DNA of 64,000 nt. Source: JAAFHB01 sp963675995 (GTDB taxonomy: Bacteria; Bacteroidota; Bacteroidia; Bacteroidales; Prolixibacteraceae). Location: contig CAXXIY010000003.1 in NCBI GenBank assembly GCA_963675995.2, positions 186,001-250,000 of the forward strand, in the 5' to 3' direction. Made by a program: the position numbers and the translations under genes. The notes under the pieces were generated by a model, which saw only the letters and a list, made by a program, of their open reading frames with translations, was not told the DNA's origin and did no database searches. Of this stretch, positions 17,659 to 26,820 are shown piece after piece (within the stretch, counting starts at the first letter, position 1; the number at the start of each line of letters is the position of its first letter).

Positions 17659-18882
17659 TTAATTCCTTATTTCTTTCGTTTTTGGCAGAAATGAAACAAT
17701 TAAAGCTCCAAGTGTTGCCACACAGATCAGCATGATAAATCCTGTTGCATAGCTTTTTGAAGCCTCATTATATAAAGCACCGACCAACATCGGGAAAGTG
17801 GCTTCGGCTATCCCATCGGCTACCAGAATGATTCCCATGGTCCGGCCAAGGGCCCTTACCCCAAACAAATCAGCCGCCATCAGAGGTATGATCATATAAT
17901 CGCCACCTAACCCAACACCAAAAATAATAGCAAAAAGATAAATCCTGCCTGGAAAGTCGGGAACCATCAATAAGGGGATTGCGCATGCTACTATCATATA
18001 AATCAGGATCATTACATACTTCCGGCTAATTAAATCGGCCAGAAATCCCATCAGTACTCTCCCAGCCAGACTTGAAAGTAGAACAAACGACATCACCTGG
18101 GCTGCCTGAGACTGGCTAAAGTCGAGGTCGCGAAGGTAAAGTTTCAGGTGTTGCCCTATTCCGCCAACTGCTCCGATTGAACACATACTTCCAATAGCAA
18201 GGAGATAAAAATTTGGATTTCGCAAAATTGTACTGATGGGCGCCATCGTCTCGTTATTTCCCTTTTCGGCGCGGTTTTCGGTTGAATCTCTGATGAAAAA
18301 AGCAAACGGGAAAGCAAGCAGGATCACCAGAATCCCCAAACTTGTCAAAGCAAGGTGCCAACCAATATTTCGTTCAAGTCCTGCAGAAATGAGCGGAACC
18401 AATGCTCCGCCAGTTCCGATACCGAGGTAGGCAATTCCCATCGCCTTACCTCGATTTTTCTCAAACCACCGTGATATAAGCACCTGGCATGGGAGTGGAC
18501 CACCAAAGACATATCCAAGGGCATTAAAAATATAGAAAAGGTAAAACATTCCCAGAGATGTGGAGAAACTCAATCCGATGAGGGCTGCACCCGCCATTAA
18601 GGCCCCCGTCATCATCAATTTTCGGGGACCATACCGATCGATCAACCATCCGGCAATAAATCCAAATACCGGACCGACAATCAATTTCCCAACTGCATTC
18701 CCTGAGGTGACGACCGCCCTTGACCATCCAAACTCCTTTGTCATAAAATCGTAAAAGAAAGGGAGTCCATAATAGGCAAATCCTACGATAGCAAACAGGG
18801 CCAAAAACGCAGTTACAAGAATATACGACTCTGAGCTTCGGGAAGCCTGGACAGGAATAGTTCGATTTTTATTAAGCTCCAT
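17659..18882 (-). CDS. MFS transporter, oxalate/formate-antiporter (OFA)-like
   Basis: This 407-residue protein has about 12 membrane segments in two halves. The first-half loop motif GWLIDRYGPRKLM (the MFS A-motif, D-R-x-G-x-R) and the second-half GFLADLISRKYVM equivalent are both present. Its closest look is the monocarboxylate/OFA subfamily, which moves small organic anions or uronates across the inner membrane. It lies between the creatininase-family and GH88-like genes on the same strand and is the only transporter in the cluster, so it probably imports the substrate. Confidence 0.88.
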   Translation of the reverse strand: MELNKNRTIPVQASRSSESYILVTAFLALFAIVGFAYYGLPFFYDFMTKEFGWSRAVVTSGNAVGKLIVGPVFGFIAGWLIDRYGPRKLMMTGALMAGAALIGLSFSTSLGMFYLFYIFNALGYVFGGPLPCQVLISRWFEKNRGKAMGIAYLGIGTGGALVPLISAGLERNIGWHLALTSLGILVILLAFPFAFFIRDSTENRAEKGNNETMAPISTILRNPNFYLLAIGSMCSIGAVGGIGQHLKLYLRDLDFSQSQAAQVMSFVLLSSLAGRVLMGFLADLISRKYVMILIYMIVACAIPLLMVPDFPGRIYLFAIIFGVGLGGDYMIIPLMAADLFGVRALGRTMGIILVADGIAEATFPMLVGALYNEASKSYATGFIMLICVATLGALIVSFLPKTKEIRN

Positions 18883-19016
18883 AGGTGTGAATATTCAAAA
18901 TATTTCTATGTAATTCCACTTATTTCAATCCATTTCGAAAAATAAAAAATTCATCGAAATACAAGGAAATCAACGGAGATTAGGGGGAATTGGGAGAAAT
19001 ACCAGGTATCTGTTTA

Positions 19017-19787
19017 TCAGGATTTATTAACATAGAATTCATCGGGGTTGATGATGGCCAATTCGTACAGAAAGGTGCCTATTTTCTCGGTGACAATTTT
19101 GAAAAAAATTTCCCCTTTTTCAGCAGTGGCAAGAGCCGGATTTCCTATTCCAGTATCCGTGGTTACCTTTGTCCATTTCCGCTCAGCCCATGCCCAACCT
19201 TCATTTAACGCAGGAATCCGAAAAATACGGGCACTCCCATCTCCCGCTTCAGAAAGTGGCAGAACAAGATCATTCGCCAGATACTGCATAAAACTGGTCT
19301 CCAATTCGCCTGCATGTTCGCCCAGGTCGCTAAAATAGTTTTCGGTTCCGGGAATTTTGAACCAATTGCACTGGCATATAAACATTTTTGGAAAGAAAAG
19401 ATTCAACTCCCTGATAATCTGACGGAAATCGTTTCCGCCATGTGCATTTAGAATCACAAATTTATGAATCCCCTGACGGTCAAGTACCGTGATCAGATCC
19501 TTTAGGATCATTAACTGGGTACTGGGATTGAGGTTCATATCCAGTTTCACATCAGGTTGCCCTGTATTTACACCAAAAGGGATGGTGGGCAAAACGATCA
19601 TTTTGCCGCCGCGATCATAGGCTATTCTTGCAGCTTCAACAGCAATCTTCTCAGCTAAAAGATTATCAGTTCCGTAAGGAAGATGATAATTGTGGGCTTC
19701 GGTAGCACCCCAGGGTAAAATGGCCAACTGAATATCAGCATGTTTAACAGCTTTCCAGTTAGTTTCTGACAAAATATACGGTCGCAT
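19017..19787 (-). CDS. Creatininase-family metal-dependent amidohydrolase
   Basis: This 256-residue protein keeps the binuclear metal site of the family: Glu30 and His32 in GATEAHNYH, Asp41 in GTDN, the His in NAHGGN and the Glu in GEHAGELETS. Family members include creatinine amidohydrolase, FAPy deformylase MftE-like proteins and enzymes of unknown substrate. It is the first gene of the minus-strand sugar operon, so its job is probably opening a lactone or amide on a carbohydrate intermediate rather than creatinine metabolism. That role is inference from context. Confidence 0.85.
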   Translation of the reverse strand: MRPYILSETNWKAVKHADIQLAILPWGATEAHNYHLPYGTDNLLAEKIAVEAARIAYDRGGKMIVLPTIPFGVNTGQPDVKLDMNLNPSTQLMILKDLITVLDRQGIHKFVILNAHGGNDFRQIIRELNLFFPKMFICQCNWFKIPGTENYFSDLGEHAGELETSFMQYLANDLVLPLSEAGDGSARIFRIPALNEGWAWAERKWTKVTTDTGIGNPALATAEKGEIFFKIVTEKIGTFLYELAIINPDEFYVNKS

Positions 19788-20359
19788 AATTTACTTTTGT
19801 TAAAAGCTTAAAAGTAATAAAACTAAGGCAAAATATAAATTACTGTAGGTTATCATCACGATAATAAGTAATGAAAATGATTTTATGTCGTTAAGATGGC
19901 TTCGTCCCCGATAAGCTTCACTATTGAGGGAGGCTGAACCTCCTTACAGTGAGTTAAAGGTCATGACTTTTTTTCTCCTGATTTCAGGAGGGGCACTTAC
20001 AATTACAATATTTTGTAGCTATTTAAATAAAGAGATTCCTCACTACGTTCGGCATGACGAAGTTCATTTTAAAGGGGGTAAGGGAAAAAGGGCAGCGGAA
20101 TGAGGAATCTCACATTCCATAACTTACTAATTTTGCTATCCTAATATTTGGTATACTTTTAGTGTAAGGATTTAAATATCCCATTCCTGTCACTTAATTT
20201 GTATAAAGATCAAATGGAATTGCCGATCACCTAAGCTAAAAAACCATACTGTCCAGGGAAATGACTATCTGAACTGATTGATTATGTGCAAAATGAAGAA
20301 TCTTTGATTTTTCCCCGAACAGTTATGTAAAAAAAACATTTTTTATACATTTGATATTG
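19788..20359. other. Divergent intergenic region with hairpins
   Basis: The region lies between the creatininase-family gene (minus) and the sialate-esterase-like gene (plus). It has no open frame of note. It holds a GGAGG-CTGAA-CCTCC hairpin near 19930, a CTCCTG-ATTT-CAGGAG hairpin near 19976, and the larger inverted repeat at 20032-20111. No regulator-binding palindrome stands out. Confidence 0.5.
20032..20111. repeat. REP-like intergenic inverted repeat
   Basis: GAGATTCCTCA (20032-20042) and TGAGGAATCTC (20101-20111) are perfect 11-bp inverted arms enclosing 58 nt. The internal TACGTTCGGCATGACGAAG resembles the core of widespread bacterial intergenic repeats of this appearance. The assignment is by resemblance only. 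Confidence 0.6.
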
Positions 20360-20367
20360 TACCTTTG
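20360..20367 (+). promoter_or_regulatory. -7 element before the sialate-esterase-like gene
   Basis: TACCTTTG matches TAnnTTTG and lies 54 nt before the ATG. The -33 region is only T-rich, so the promoter is of medium quality. Confidence 0.55.
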
Positions 20368-20421
20368 GATGATCAACATCAATAATCAATTTTCATCCAA
20401 CTTTAAACAAATTATTTTCCA

Positions 20422-21864
20422 ATGAAAAACAACGTTTTGAGATCTACCTTAGTACTTTTTCTGCTTCTATGGTCATTTGCAGGAATTTCGCAGGTTACGC
20501 TCCCTCCATTTTTTAATTGTAATATGGTTCTTCAGCAGGGGATTCCAATTCCGGTTTGGGGCTGGGCTTCAAAAGGTGAAAAAGTAACCGTAACCCTCGA
20601 AAAAAGTGTGGTGAGTACCCGCGCCGGAAAGGATGGCAAATGGCGCGTAAACCTTCCAAAAATGAATTATGGCGGTCCATACAAAATGACAGTCAAAGGG
20701 AAAAACTTCCGTACCATCGAGAATATCATGATTGGCGAAGTTTGGGTTTGTTCCGGCCAATCAAATATGGAGTTCAGGGTATCTTCCACAAAAAATGCAG
20801 CTGCCGAGATCGAAACTGCCAATTATCCAAACATCAGGTTCTTCACAGTAAAGAAACGGGTATCCAAAGAACCACAGGAAAACCTCGAAGAGGGTGAATG
20901 GTGGGCTTGCACACCTCAGTCTGTAAAGGATTTCTCAGCAGTAGGTTATTTTTTTGGACGCAATCTGTTCGAACAATTAAAAGTGCCCATCGGATTAATT
21001 CATACCTCATGGGGAGGGACTGTTGCCGAAACTTGGACGAGTGCCCAGACTATTGCTGGTGATCCCGATCTTTCGCAGCTGCTCGAAAAGCTCAAAACAG
21101 TAGATATGAGCGCGACAAAAGTCGGGCCAAATGCCTATCCAACCCTGCTTTACAATGGCATGCTCAATCCAATTATCCCTTACGGAATCAGAGGTGCCAT
21201 TTGGTACCAGGGTGAATCGAATGCCTCACGGGCACAGCAGTACAAACGGGTATTCCCAAATATGATTAAAGACTGGCGGACAAAATGGAACCAGGGAAAC
21301 TTCCCGTTCTTATTTGTACAGCTGGCAAACTTCAAGAAACCGGTAGCCGAACCATCAGAAAGTGAATGGGCCGAATTACGCGAAGCGCAGACCCAAACTC
21401 TTCAGCTTGAAAATACAGGAATGGCAACTATTATCGATGTTGGAGATGCCGACAATATCCATCCGACCGATAAACAGACGGTAGGTTACCGTTTATCATT
21501 GGCAGCACGTAAGGTGGCTTATGGCGAAACGCTGGTTTATACCGGACCCACCTACAAAGAGATGAAAATTGACAAGAACAATATTTTTATCACTTTTGAT
21601 CACGTTGGAAAAGGATTAAAGATCAATGACAAATATGGTTATATCAACGGATTTACGATTGCTTCCAAAGATGGCGATTTCAAATGGGCAAAAGCCAAGG
21701 TTGTGAACGAAAATACGGTGATGGTGAACAGCGAAGCGGTTCAGAATCCTGCAGCTGTAAGATATGGCTGGGCCGATAATCCTGATGATCTGAATCTTTA
21801 TAATGTTGAAGGTTTACCTGCAAATCCTTTCAGGACAGATTCAAGACCCGGAAAAACGAAATAA
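20422..21864 (+). CDS. Secreted sialate O-acetylesterase-type carbohydrate esterase
   Basis: This 480-residue protein has a signal peptide (hydrophobic core STLVLFLLLWSFAGI, cut after ISQ). The SGNH-type SASA domain has the nucleophile motif SGQSNMEF near residue 114, the oxyanion segment IWYQGESNA and the DxxH-like block IHPTDKQTVGYRL. An immunoglobulin-like region (GWASKGEKVTVTLEKS) precedes the catalytic domain. It would remove acetyl groups from sialic acid or other sugars in the periplasm or outside the cell. It is transcribed divergently from the six-gene sugar set and likely belongs to the same catabolic island. Confidence 0.9.
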   Translation: MKNNVLRSTLVLFLLLWSFAGISQVTLPPFFNCNMVLQQGIPIPVWGWASKGEKVTVTLEKSVVSTRAGKDGKWRVNLPKMNYGGPYKMTVKGKNFRTIENIMIGEVWVCSGQSNMEFRVSSTKNAAAEIETANYPNIRFFTVKKRVSKEPQENLEEGEWWACTPQSVKDFSAVGYFFGRNLFEQLKVPIGLIHTSWGGTVAETWTSAQTIAGDPDLSQLLEKLKTVDMSATKVGPNAYPTLLYNGMLNPIIPYGIRGAIWYQGESNASRAQQYKRVFPNMIKDWRTKWNQGNFPFLFVQLANFKKPVAEPSESEWAELREAQTQTLQLENTGMATIIDVGDADNIHPTDKQTVGYRLSLAARKVAYGETLVYTGPTYKEMKIDKNNIFITFDHVGKGLKINDKYGYINGFTIASKDGDFKWAKAKVVNENTVMVNSEAVQNPAAVRYGWADNPDDLNLYNVEGLPANPFRTDSRPGKTK

Positions 21865-21882
21865 TTATAAGCTTATAAGATT

Positions 21883-21912
21883 GGAAAGGCGGTCAGAGAT
21901 GATCGCCTTTCC
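21883..21912 (+). terminator. Hairpin after the sialate-esterase-like gene (no U-tract)
   Basis: GGAAAGGCG (21883-21891) pairs perfectly with CGCCTTTCC (21904-21912) but is followed by TAATCG rather than a U-run. It may slow or protect transcript ends instead of terminating strictly. Confidence 0.5.
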
Positions 21913-21918
21913 TAATCG

Positions 21919-22023
21919 TACCCATTTTATAAAATAGGTACCCTGAATTATGAAACAGGTCTCTCAATTTATAAAGTAGACCACTCAATTTTTGAAATGG
22001 GCTACCCGATTTATAAGTTGAGA
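21919..22023. repeat. Tandem array of five 21-bp units
   Basis: Five exact-length units start at 21919, 21940, 21961, 21982 and 22003. The loose consensus is YACYCNATTTATAAARTRGG, and the first unit is nearly palindromic. Read on the plus strand, the units give heptads (YPFYKIG, TLNYETG, LSIYKVD, HSIFEMG, YPIYKLR), but the frame has a stop at 21913 and no suitable start. I treat it as non-coding. Confidence 0.65.
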
Positions 22024-22100
22024 TCGGATTACTTTAATCCAATTGTTGTTAACTTTGTATTTATTATTTTTAAATATTATTTAATTAAAACCCAACCACC

Positions 22101-22544
22101 TTGAAACAATCCATCAGATTTTCAGCAATTTGTATTCTTTCTATTTTATTATGTACTTCTGCAAAATCAGCGCCCAAAAGTCAGCTTTTCGGCGCCTGGC
22201 AACTTATAACCGGCAAACATAATGGAGCTGCAGCGCCACAGGTTCTGGCAAACCGGATTCAGCATTTCAACGATAACAATACCTTTAATTCTCAAATTAA
22301 TACACCGCAAGGTGTGGTCCATATCAACGGGGGAATATTTTATCTTCTCAACGACTCTACAATGGTGACCTATCATCAGGATTTGCTGGGGAAATTGGGT
22401 GAAATAGCGAATACCTATCACTTCCAGATTAAGAACGATACCCTCCATTTTTATGGGTTCTACCTACGGCAGTCGCCACAGAATGAGTCGATACTTATTA
22501 AAGTGTATATTGACGAGATGTGGGTAAGAACCAATAAGAAATAG
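22101..22544 (+). CDS. Small secreted lipocalin-like protein (DUF4488-like)
   Basis: This 147-residue protein starts at a TTG (MKQSIRFS). An in-frame TAA lies five codons upstream, so no ATG start is possible. It has a signal peptide (AICILSILLCTSAKSA). The mature part has the GAWQLI opening and alternating strands of small lipocalin-like proteins annotated DUF4488, and ends in DEMWVR. It lies 13 nt before a CPBP protease gene and may be co-transcribed. The function is unknown. Confidence 0.7.
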   Translation: MKQSIRFSAICILSILLCTSAKSAPKSQLFGAWQLITGKHNGAAAPQVLANRIQHFNDNNTFNSQINTPQGVVHINGGIFYLLNDSTMVTYHQDLLGKLGEIANTYHFQIKNDTLHFYGFYLRQSPQNESILIKVYIDEMWVRTNKK

Positions 22545-22557
22545 CGGATTTCCTTAA

Positions 22558-23418
22558 ATGTCAACCAATAAAACGGGGCCAAGACGTAAAATTATGCAGG
22601 ACGAAACTTATCCAAATTTCAAACAGTTATTGCTGCTTGTAATATTATACTTTTCATCTCTTTTTATATTTTCCATAATTGTTACAATCATTGGACTTCA
22701 ACTGTTTAATTCATATTGGGATTTTCATCCAATTTTTATAAATATTCTTCTGCCTGCAAGTTCGCCTATTTGTACAATTCCATTTATAATCTACGTGAGC
22801 AAGAAAAGTGGCATTCCCGTTAAATGGTCAGCAAAACTACCACAGAATCAATTTGTTATACCTTTAGTCCTTTTGACAATATCAGCCATAATAATAACAC
22901 AACCATTTATTTATCCAATTGAATACTTTAGTAACCTGATTGAAGGCAGATTTAGATTCATAGAGTTTGCTGTACCAGAATTCACATTACTTATTGTAAT
23001 AAGGTTAATTTTTATTGGTTTTATCGTACCCATTTTTGAGGAGATTTTTTGGAGAAAACAAATTTTCGGGCTTCTATTAAAAAAATATTCACCTGCGATC
23101 GCAATTGCTTTATCATCAGCACTTTTTGCTTGTGGACATTTTAGAATATATGATTTTGGATCCTTGTTTATTTGGGGTCTTCTATTTTGTTTTGTCTATT
23201 ATAAATCAAACTCAATTGAATTATCAATTCTACTTCATTCAATCTCAAATATCTCGTCCTTTTTTGTTAAACGAATATTTATTGAACAAGAGCTGCAATT
23301 CTTTAAATATGCAATGATAATGGTAATTAGCGCTATTGTTATTTACTTGGTTATATCATATTTAGGTCAAAAAGTGTCAAATAAACAAGATGAACGAGCT
23401 GATGATCAGGTATTATAA
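22558..23418 (+). CDS. CPBP-family intramembrane endopeptidase
   Basis: This 286-residue polytopic membrane protein has the complete CPBP motif set: EEIFWR at residues 161-166, His194 in ACGHF, and His227 with Asn231 in LLHSISN. It differs in sequence from the CPBP protein at 914-1912, so it is not a recent duplicate. It is AT-richer than its neighbours. It follows the lipocalin-like gene by 13 nt. An alternative start at residue 13 (MQDETYP) is possible. The substrate is unknown. Confidence 0.85.
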   Translation: MSTNKTGPRRKIMQDETYPNFKQLLLLVILYFSSLFIFSIIVTIIGLQLFNSYWDFHPIFINILLPASSPICTIPFIIYVSKKSGIPVKWSAKLPQNQFVIPLVLLTISAIIITQPFIYPIEYFSNLIEGRFRFIEFAVPEFTLLIVIRLIFIGFIVPIFEEIFWRKQIFGLLLKKYSPAIAIALSSALFACGHFRIYDFGSLFIWGLLFCFVYYKSNSIELSILLHSISNISSFFVKRIFIEQELQFFKYAMIMVISAIVIYLVISYLGQKVSNKQDERADDQVL

Positions 23419-23537
23419 TAAGATGATCTGATACGGATTATAACCCAACTAAAATCATGAAGAAAAAAAATCACCTATATCAAAAAACCGACCTTAGTCT
23501 AAAAAGTACATGGAGTGCTATGGGAATTCTTATAGTT

Positions 23538-24065
23538 TTACTCCAAAAGAAATGGCCATAACCTGCCCGAAAGCATAGCACTTTCCCAGACTTTAAAAGG
23601 TTTCCCTGATAGGGCAATTCCATACTCTTCAACAGCCTGGGCAAAGCTGATCCCTTTGCGAAACAACCAGAAGAGGTGACTTTCAAACAAAAGTCCAGGA
23701 GTTATCTTTTTATTAATTGTAACTGCCAGATCAAACAGATCCTTTTTTAGCATAGAATCGGAGATAGGAAGATTCTTATCTTTATGCAATAACGGCTCAT
23801 GAGCCTGTAATTTATTCAGAACCCGATAAAAAAGGCGGAAGTTTTCAAACTGAATCTTATAAGTATGTGCCTTACCGGTTAACTTTCGGGTAAAATTAAA
23901 ATAGATAAAATCCGGCTTAATCATAAACTGTCCCGATTTTATTTCGAGCGCTTCGTCTATTGTCAGGCCATAATTATACATAAGGAACAAAATAATACGC
24001 TGGCGATCAGATTCACATCTGCTCATCAATGCCCGGATATCATCCGGAGAGAAATATTCTTCCAT
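23538..24065 (-). CDS. Degenerate tyrosine-recombinase-like protein lacking catalytic residues
   Basis: The 175 residues have the layout of a tyrosine recombinase catalytic domain: LFLMYNYGLTIDEALEIKS corresponds to the usual LLYATGLRISELLNL helix, and LLFESHLFWLFRKGISFAQ corresponds to HLLRHSFATHLLERG. The family Arg (GLR) is Thr35 here, the HxxR box is gone, and no final Tyr region is recognisable. The N-terminal SAM-like core-binding domain is missing, yet the frame is intact. It may be a domesticated DNA-binding protein or an early relic. It lies 140 nt downstream of the endonuclease IV gene, same strand. The assignment is tentative. Confidence 0.5.
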   Translation of the reverse strand: MEEYFSPDDIRALMSRCESDRQRIILFLMYNYGLTIDEALEIKSGQFMIKPDFIYFNFTRKLTGKAHTYKIQFENFRLFYRVLNKLQAHEPLLHKDKNLPISDSMLKKDLFDLAVTINKKITPGLLFESHLFWLFRKGISFAQAVEEYGIALSGKPFKVWESAMLSGRLWPFLLE

Positions 24066-24205
24066 AAAAATTATCTAAAAAACAAACCAGAGGATAAGAT
24101 AATGTAGAATTAGAAAAAGATAAGTCCGGAGTTTAACTTTTCTCCCTTATTTACAGTACAAATATATTCATTTCTTTTATTATATAACAATAAATCGATT
24201 TAAAA

Positions 24206-25048
24206 CTATCTTATTAACGAATATAATAGACGAATCTCCTCAGCCCAAAGCGTATCATCAGGTGTTTCAAGTATAATTGGCAGATTATCAAAATGTGGTT
24301 CGTTCATAACCAGCTCGAAAAGTTCCATTCCAATGAATCCGTGTCCGATACTATGGTGCCTGTCGACACGTGTGGCCAGTTCCTTTTTAGAATCGTTCAA
24401 ATGGATCGCTTTCAGGTAATTCCAGCCAATAATCTCGTCGAACTCAGCGAATGTCTGATCAAAAACATCCTTTGTTCTAAGATCATACCCGGAGGTAAAG
24501 GTGTGACAGGTATCGATACAAACACCTACCCGCGATTTATCTTCCACCTGACTGATAATTTCTGCAATTTGCTCAAAGGCATATCCCATATTGGTCCCCT
24601 GCCCGGCAGTATTTTCAATTACGGCTGTCACCCCTTCGGTTTTTCCCAAAGCAATATTGATTGATTCGGCAATTCGTGTCAAACATTCGGTGGGCGAAAT
24701 TTTATTGAGATGACTTCCCGGATGAAAGTTAAGCATTTTCAATCCAAGTTGTTCGCAGCGGGTCATCTCATCATTAAATGCCTCCCGTGATTTCGAAAGT
24801 CCCTCCTCTTCGGGATGACCAAGATTGATCAAATAACTGTCGTGAGGGAGGATCATTTCAGGAAGAAATCCATTATCGCTGCAATTTTTCCTGAAAGCTG
24901 CGATACTTTTCGAAGTCAGGGGTGATGCATTCCACTGCTTCTGGTTCTTTGTGAAAAGTGCAAAAGCCTTAGCACCAATTTCTTTTGCATTAAGGGGGGC
25001 ATTCTCAACACCTCCACCTGCACTAACATGCGCACCAATATATTTCAT
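24206..25048 (-). CDS. nfo: Deoxyribonuclease IV (endonuclease IV)
   Basis: This 280-residue TIM-barrel AP endonuclease starts MKYIGAHVSAGGG. The tri-zinc ligand segments are visible: NFHPGSH, VIENTAGQG, CIDTCHTF, HLNDSK, DRHHSIGHGFIG and ILETP. It incises DNA 5' to abasic sites in base excision repair. I chose the ATG at 25048 over an in-frame TTG two codons upstream because the ATG matches the family start and the conserved leader ending found before two other genes. Confidence 0.95.
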   Translation of the reverse strand: MKYIGAHVSAGGGVENAPLNAKEIGAKAFALFTKNQKQWNASPLTSKSIAAFRKNCSDNGFLPEMILPHDSYLINLGHPEEEGLSKSREAFNDEMTRCEQLGLKMLNFHPGSHLNKISPTECLTRIAESINIALGKTEGVTAVIENTAGQGTNMGYAFEQIAEIISQVEDKSRVGVCIDTCHTFTSGYDLRTKDVFDQTFAEFDEIIGWNYLKAIHLNDSKKELATRVDRHHSIGHGFIGMELFELVMNEPHFDNLPIILETPDDTLWAEEIRLLYSLIR

Positions 25049-25100
25049 CTGCAAATAATTTGTTTTTTAAAGGTCAGATGGAATTGCCATCGAGATATTT
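25049..25100 (-). repeat. Shared 5' leader element (copy before nfo)
   Basis: On the minus strand the last 40 nt before the nfo ATG read ATTCCATCTGACCTTTAAAA and continue to ATTATTTGCAG. They nearly match the leaders before the genes at 40370 (minus) and 26885 (plus). This copy lacks the palindromic hairpin upstream. Confidence 0.7.
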
Positions 25101-25323
25101 TCTTTTCAGTTTATGATTTATCAACAATGGTTCTTTCATCTGTACTTTGTGTATATTCGTATAATAATAGAAAACGGAAATATCAGCACTCCGTATAATG
25201 ACTTTTCGCAAATATGGCAAATTTAAACGATTTTAAAACATGGGTCTGCGAATGATTTATTTTGAAATTGAAATAAAATGGAAACATTAGCAGTTTTACA
25301 ATCCACCTAAAATTCTAACCCAA

Positions 25324-26679
25324 ATGGAAAAGACCTTTATCCCCTTAATTTGCCTCCTTTTACTCGTAAGCTCCTACACTTTAAATGGCCAGGAAAAAAA
25401 GGGAAAGTCTGATTTAATAAAAATTAAAACCGGCTGGAATCTTGGGGCAATACCCACGATCACATTCGATACTGATCAGGGATTCCAATATGGTGCCGCA
25501 GTCAATTTCTATCACTACGGTGATGGGAGTAAGTTCCCAAAATACAGACACTCCCTTTATTTCGAGATTTCGCATTTCACAAAAGGAAGCGGAATCTATC
25601 GTTTCTATTACGATTCGGAGTCGCTTCTCCCCGGAATTCAGGTAACAACCGATCTGAGCTATTTACCCGATCAGGCTTACGATTTTTATGGGTTTAATGG
25701 TTTCGAATCGGTAATGAATAAGAGATGGGAAGAGCAGAGCAGCCCCGATTATAAAACAAGGATGTTTTATAAATACCAACAAAAGCAATTCAGGTTTAAA
25801 ACCAATTTGCAGGGAAAATTTTCAAGTTCATCGTTTGGCTGGGTCGCCGGATTAAACTTCCTGAATTACAGTTCCTCTTCGGTGGATGTTGATAAACTGA
25901 ACAAGGGGAAAAGTGAAAGCGATAAATTGCCACCTGTAAACCTTCAACCCGGACTCTATGAGAAATACATTCAATGGGGATTGATCTCTCAGCAGGAAGC
26001 GTCAGGTGGGTTTATCCCTGAATTAACAGGGGGAATAGTTTTTGATACACGTGACAATAAACCAAATCCGATGAAAGGGATATGGACCGAAGTTGTTATC
26101 GCTATGATTCCTAAAATCTTAGGGGCTGAGAGTGGTTTCTCAAAATTGTCAGTAACACATCGCCAATACTTTACATTAATTAAAAATGACCTCTCCTTTG
26201 GTTATCGGCTCAATTGGCAGCAAACATTAAACGGCCATGTGCCCTGGTATTATCAGCCACAGATTATCTCATCTGTTTTGACAGGCGCATCATCAACGGG
26301 TTTGGGAGGGGCAAAAAATCTGCGTGGTATTCGCAGGAACAGGATTGTAGGAGATGGTTACATCATGGGAAATGCTGAATTAAGGTGGAAATTCTCCCGG
26401 TTTAAATTAATTAACCAAAATTTCTACCTGGCACTAAATAGCTTTATCGATTTCGGTAAGGTGACCAAAAAAATTGATATGTCAGCACTTAATTTCCCGA
26501 CAACTGCCATCGTTTCCGATTATTTCAACCCCGGGGCCGAAAAACTTCACACCAGTTATGGCGCCGGTTTGCGCGTGGTGATGAATTACAATTTTATTAT
26601 TGCGATGGATTATGGAATCGCCAATAATAAACAAGACGGGGATACCGGAGTTTACATTGGGTTGAACTATCTGTTTTAG
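25324..26679 (+). CDS. Outer-membrane beta-barrel protein, BamA/TamA (Omp85) surface-antigen family
   Basis: This 451-residue protein has a signal peptide (CLLLLVSSYTLNG). It has no POTRA repeats, only a barrel region of alternating amphipathic strands. It contains a GLGGAKNLRGIRRNRIVGDG segment, close to the Omp85 strand with the conserved RGY/RGF-like turn, and ends in aromatic Phe (YIGLNYLF), the usual outer-membrane insertion signal. Barrel-only Omp85 members of this kind are common in Bacteroidota. The role is unknown, perhaps export or lipid-related. Confidence 0.8.
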   Translation: MEKTFIPLICLLLLVSSYTLNGQEKKGKSDLIKIKTGWNLGAIPTITFDTDQGFQYGAAVNFYHYGDGSKFPKYRHSLYFEISHFTKGSGIYRFYYDSESLLPGIQVTTDLSYLPDQAYDFYGFNGFESVMNKRWEEQSSPDYKTRMFYKYQQKQFRFKTNLQGKFSSSSFGWVAGLNFLNYSSSSVDVDKLNKGKSESDKLPPVNLQPGLYEKYIQWGLISQQEASGGFIPELTGGIVFDTRDNKPNPMKGIWTEVVIAMIPKILGAESGFSKLSVTHRQYFTLIKNDLSFGYRLNWQQTLNGHVPWYYQPQIISSVLTGASSTGLGGAKNLRGIRRNRIVGDGYIMGNAELRWKFSRFKLINQNFYLALNSFIDFGKVTKKIDMSALNFPTTAIVSDYFNPGAEKLHTSYGAGLRVVMNYNFIIAMDYGIANNKQDGDTGVYIGLNYLF

Positions 26680-26820
26680 TAAATGTTACCTCAAGTTATT
26701 TAATGCCCAAAGGTTAGGCAGATTAAAAATTTATAAATCGCTATTGAAAGCTTGAGTCTGTCAAATGGCTATTAAGCAAAACAATATGAAATTGCCATGG
26801 TTAAAAAAATCACAAACCCA

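Noticed and set aside
22003..22102. Heptad-repeat coding sequence through the 21-bp array
   Set aside because: The frame is bounded by a stop at 21913 and has no start codon before the repeats; it ends at 22102 inside the start of the next gene.
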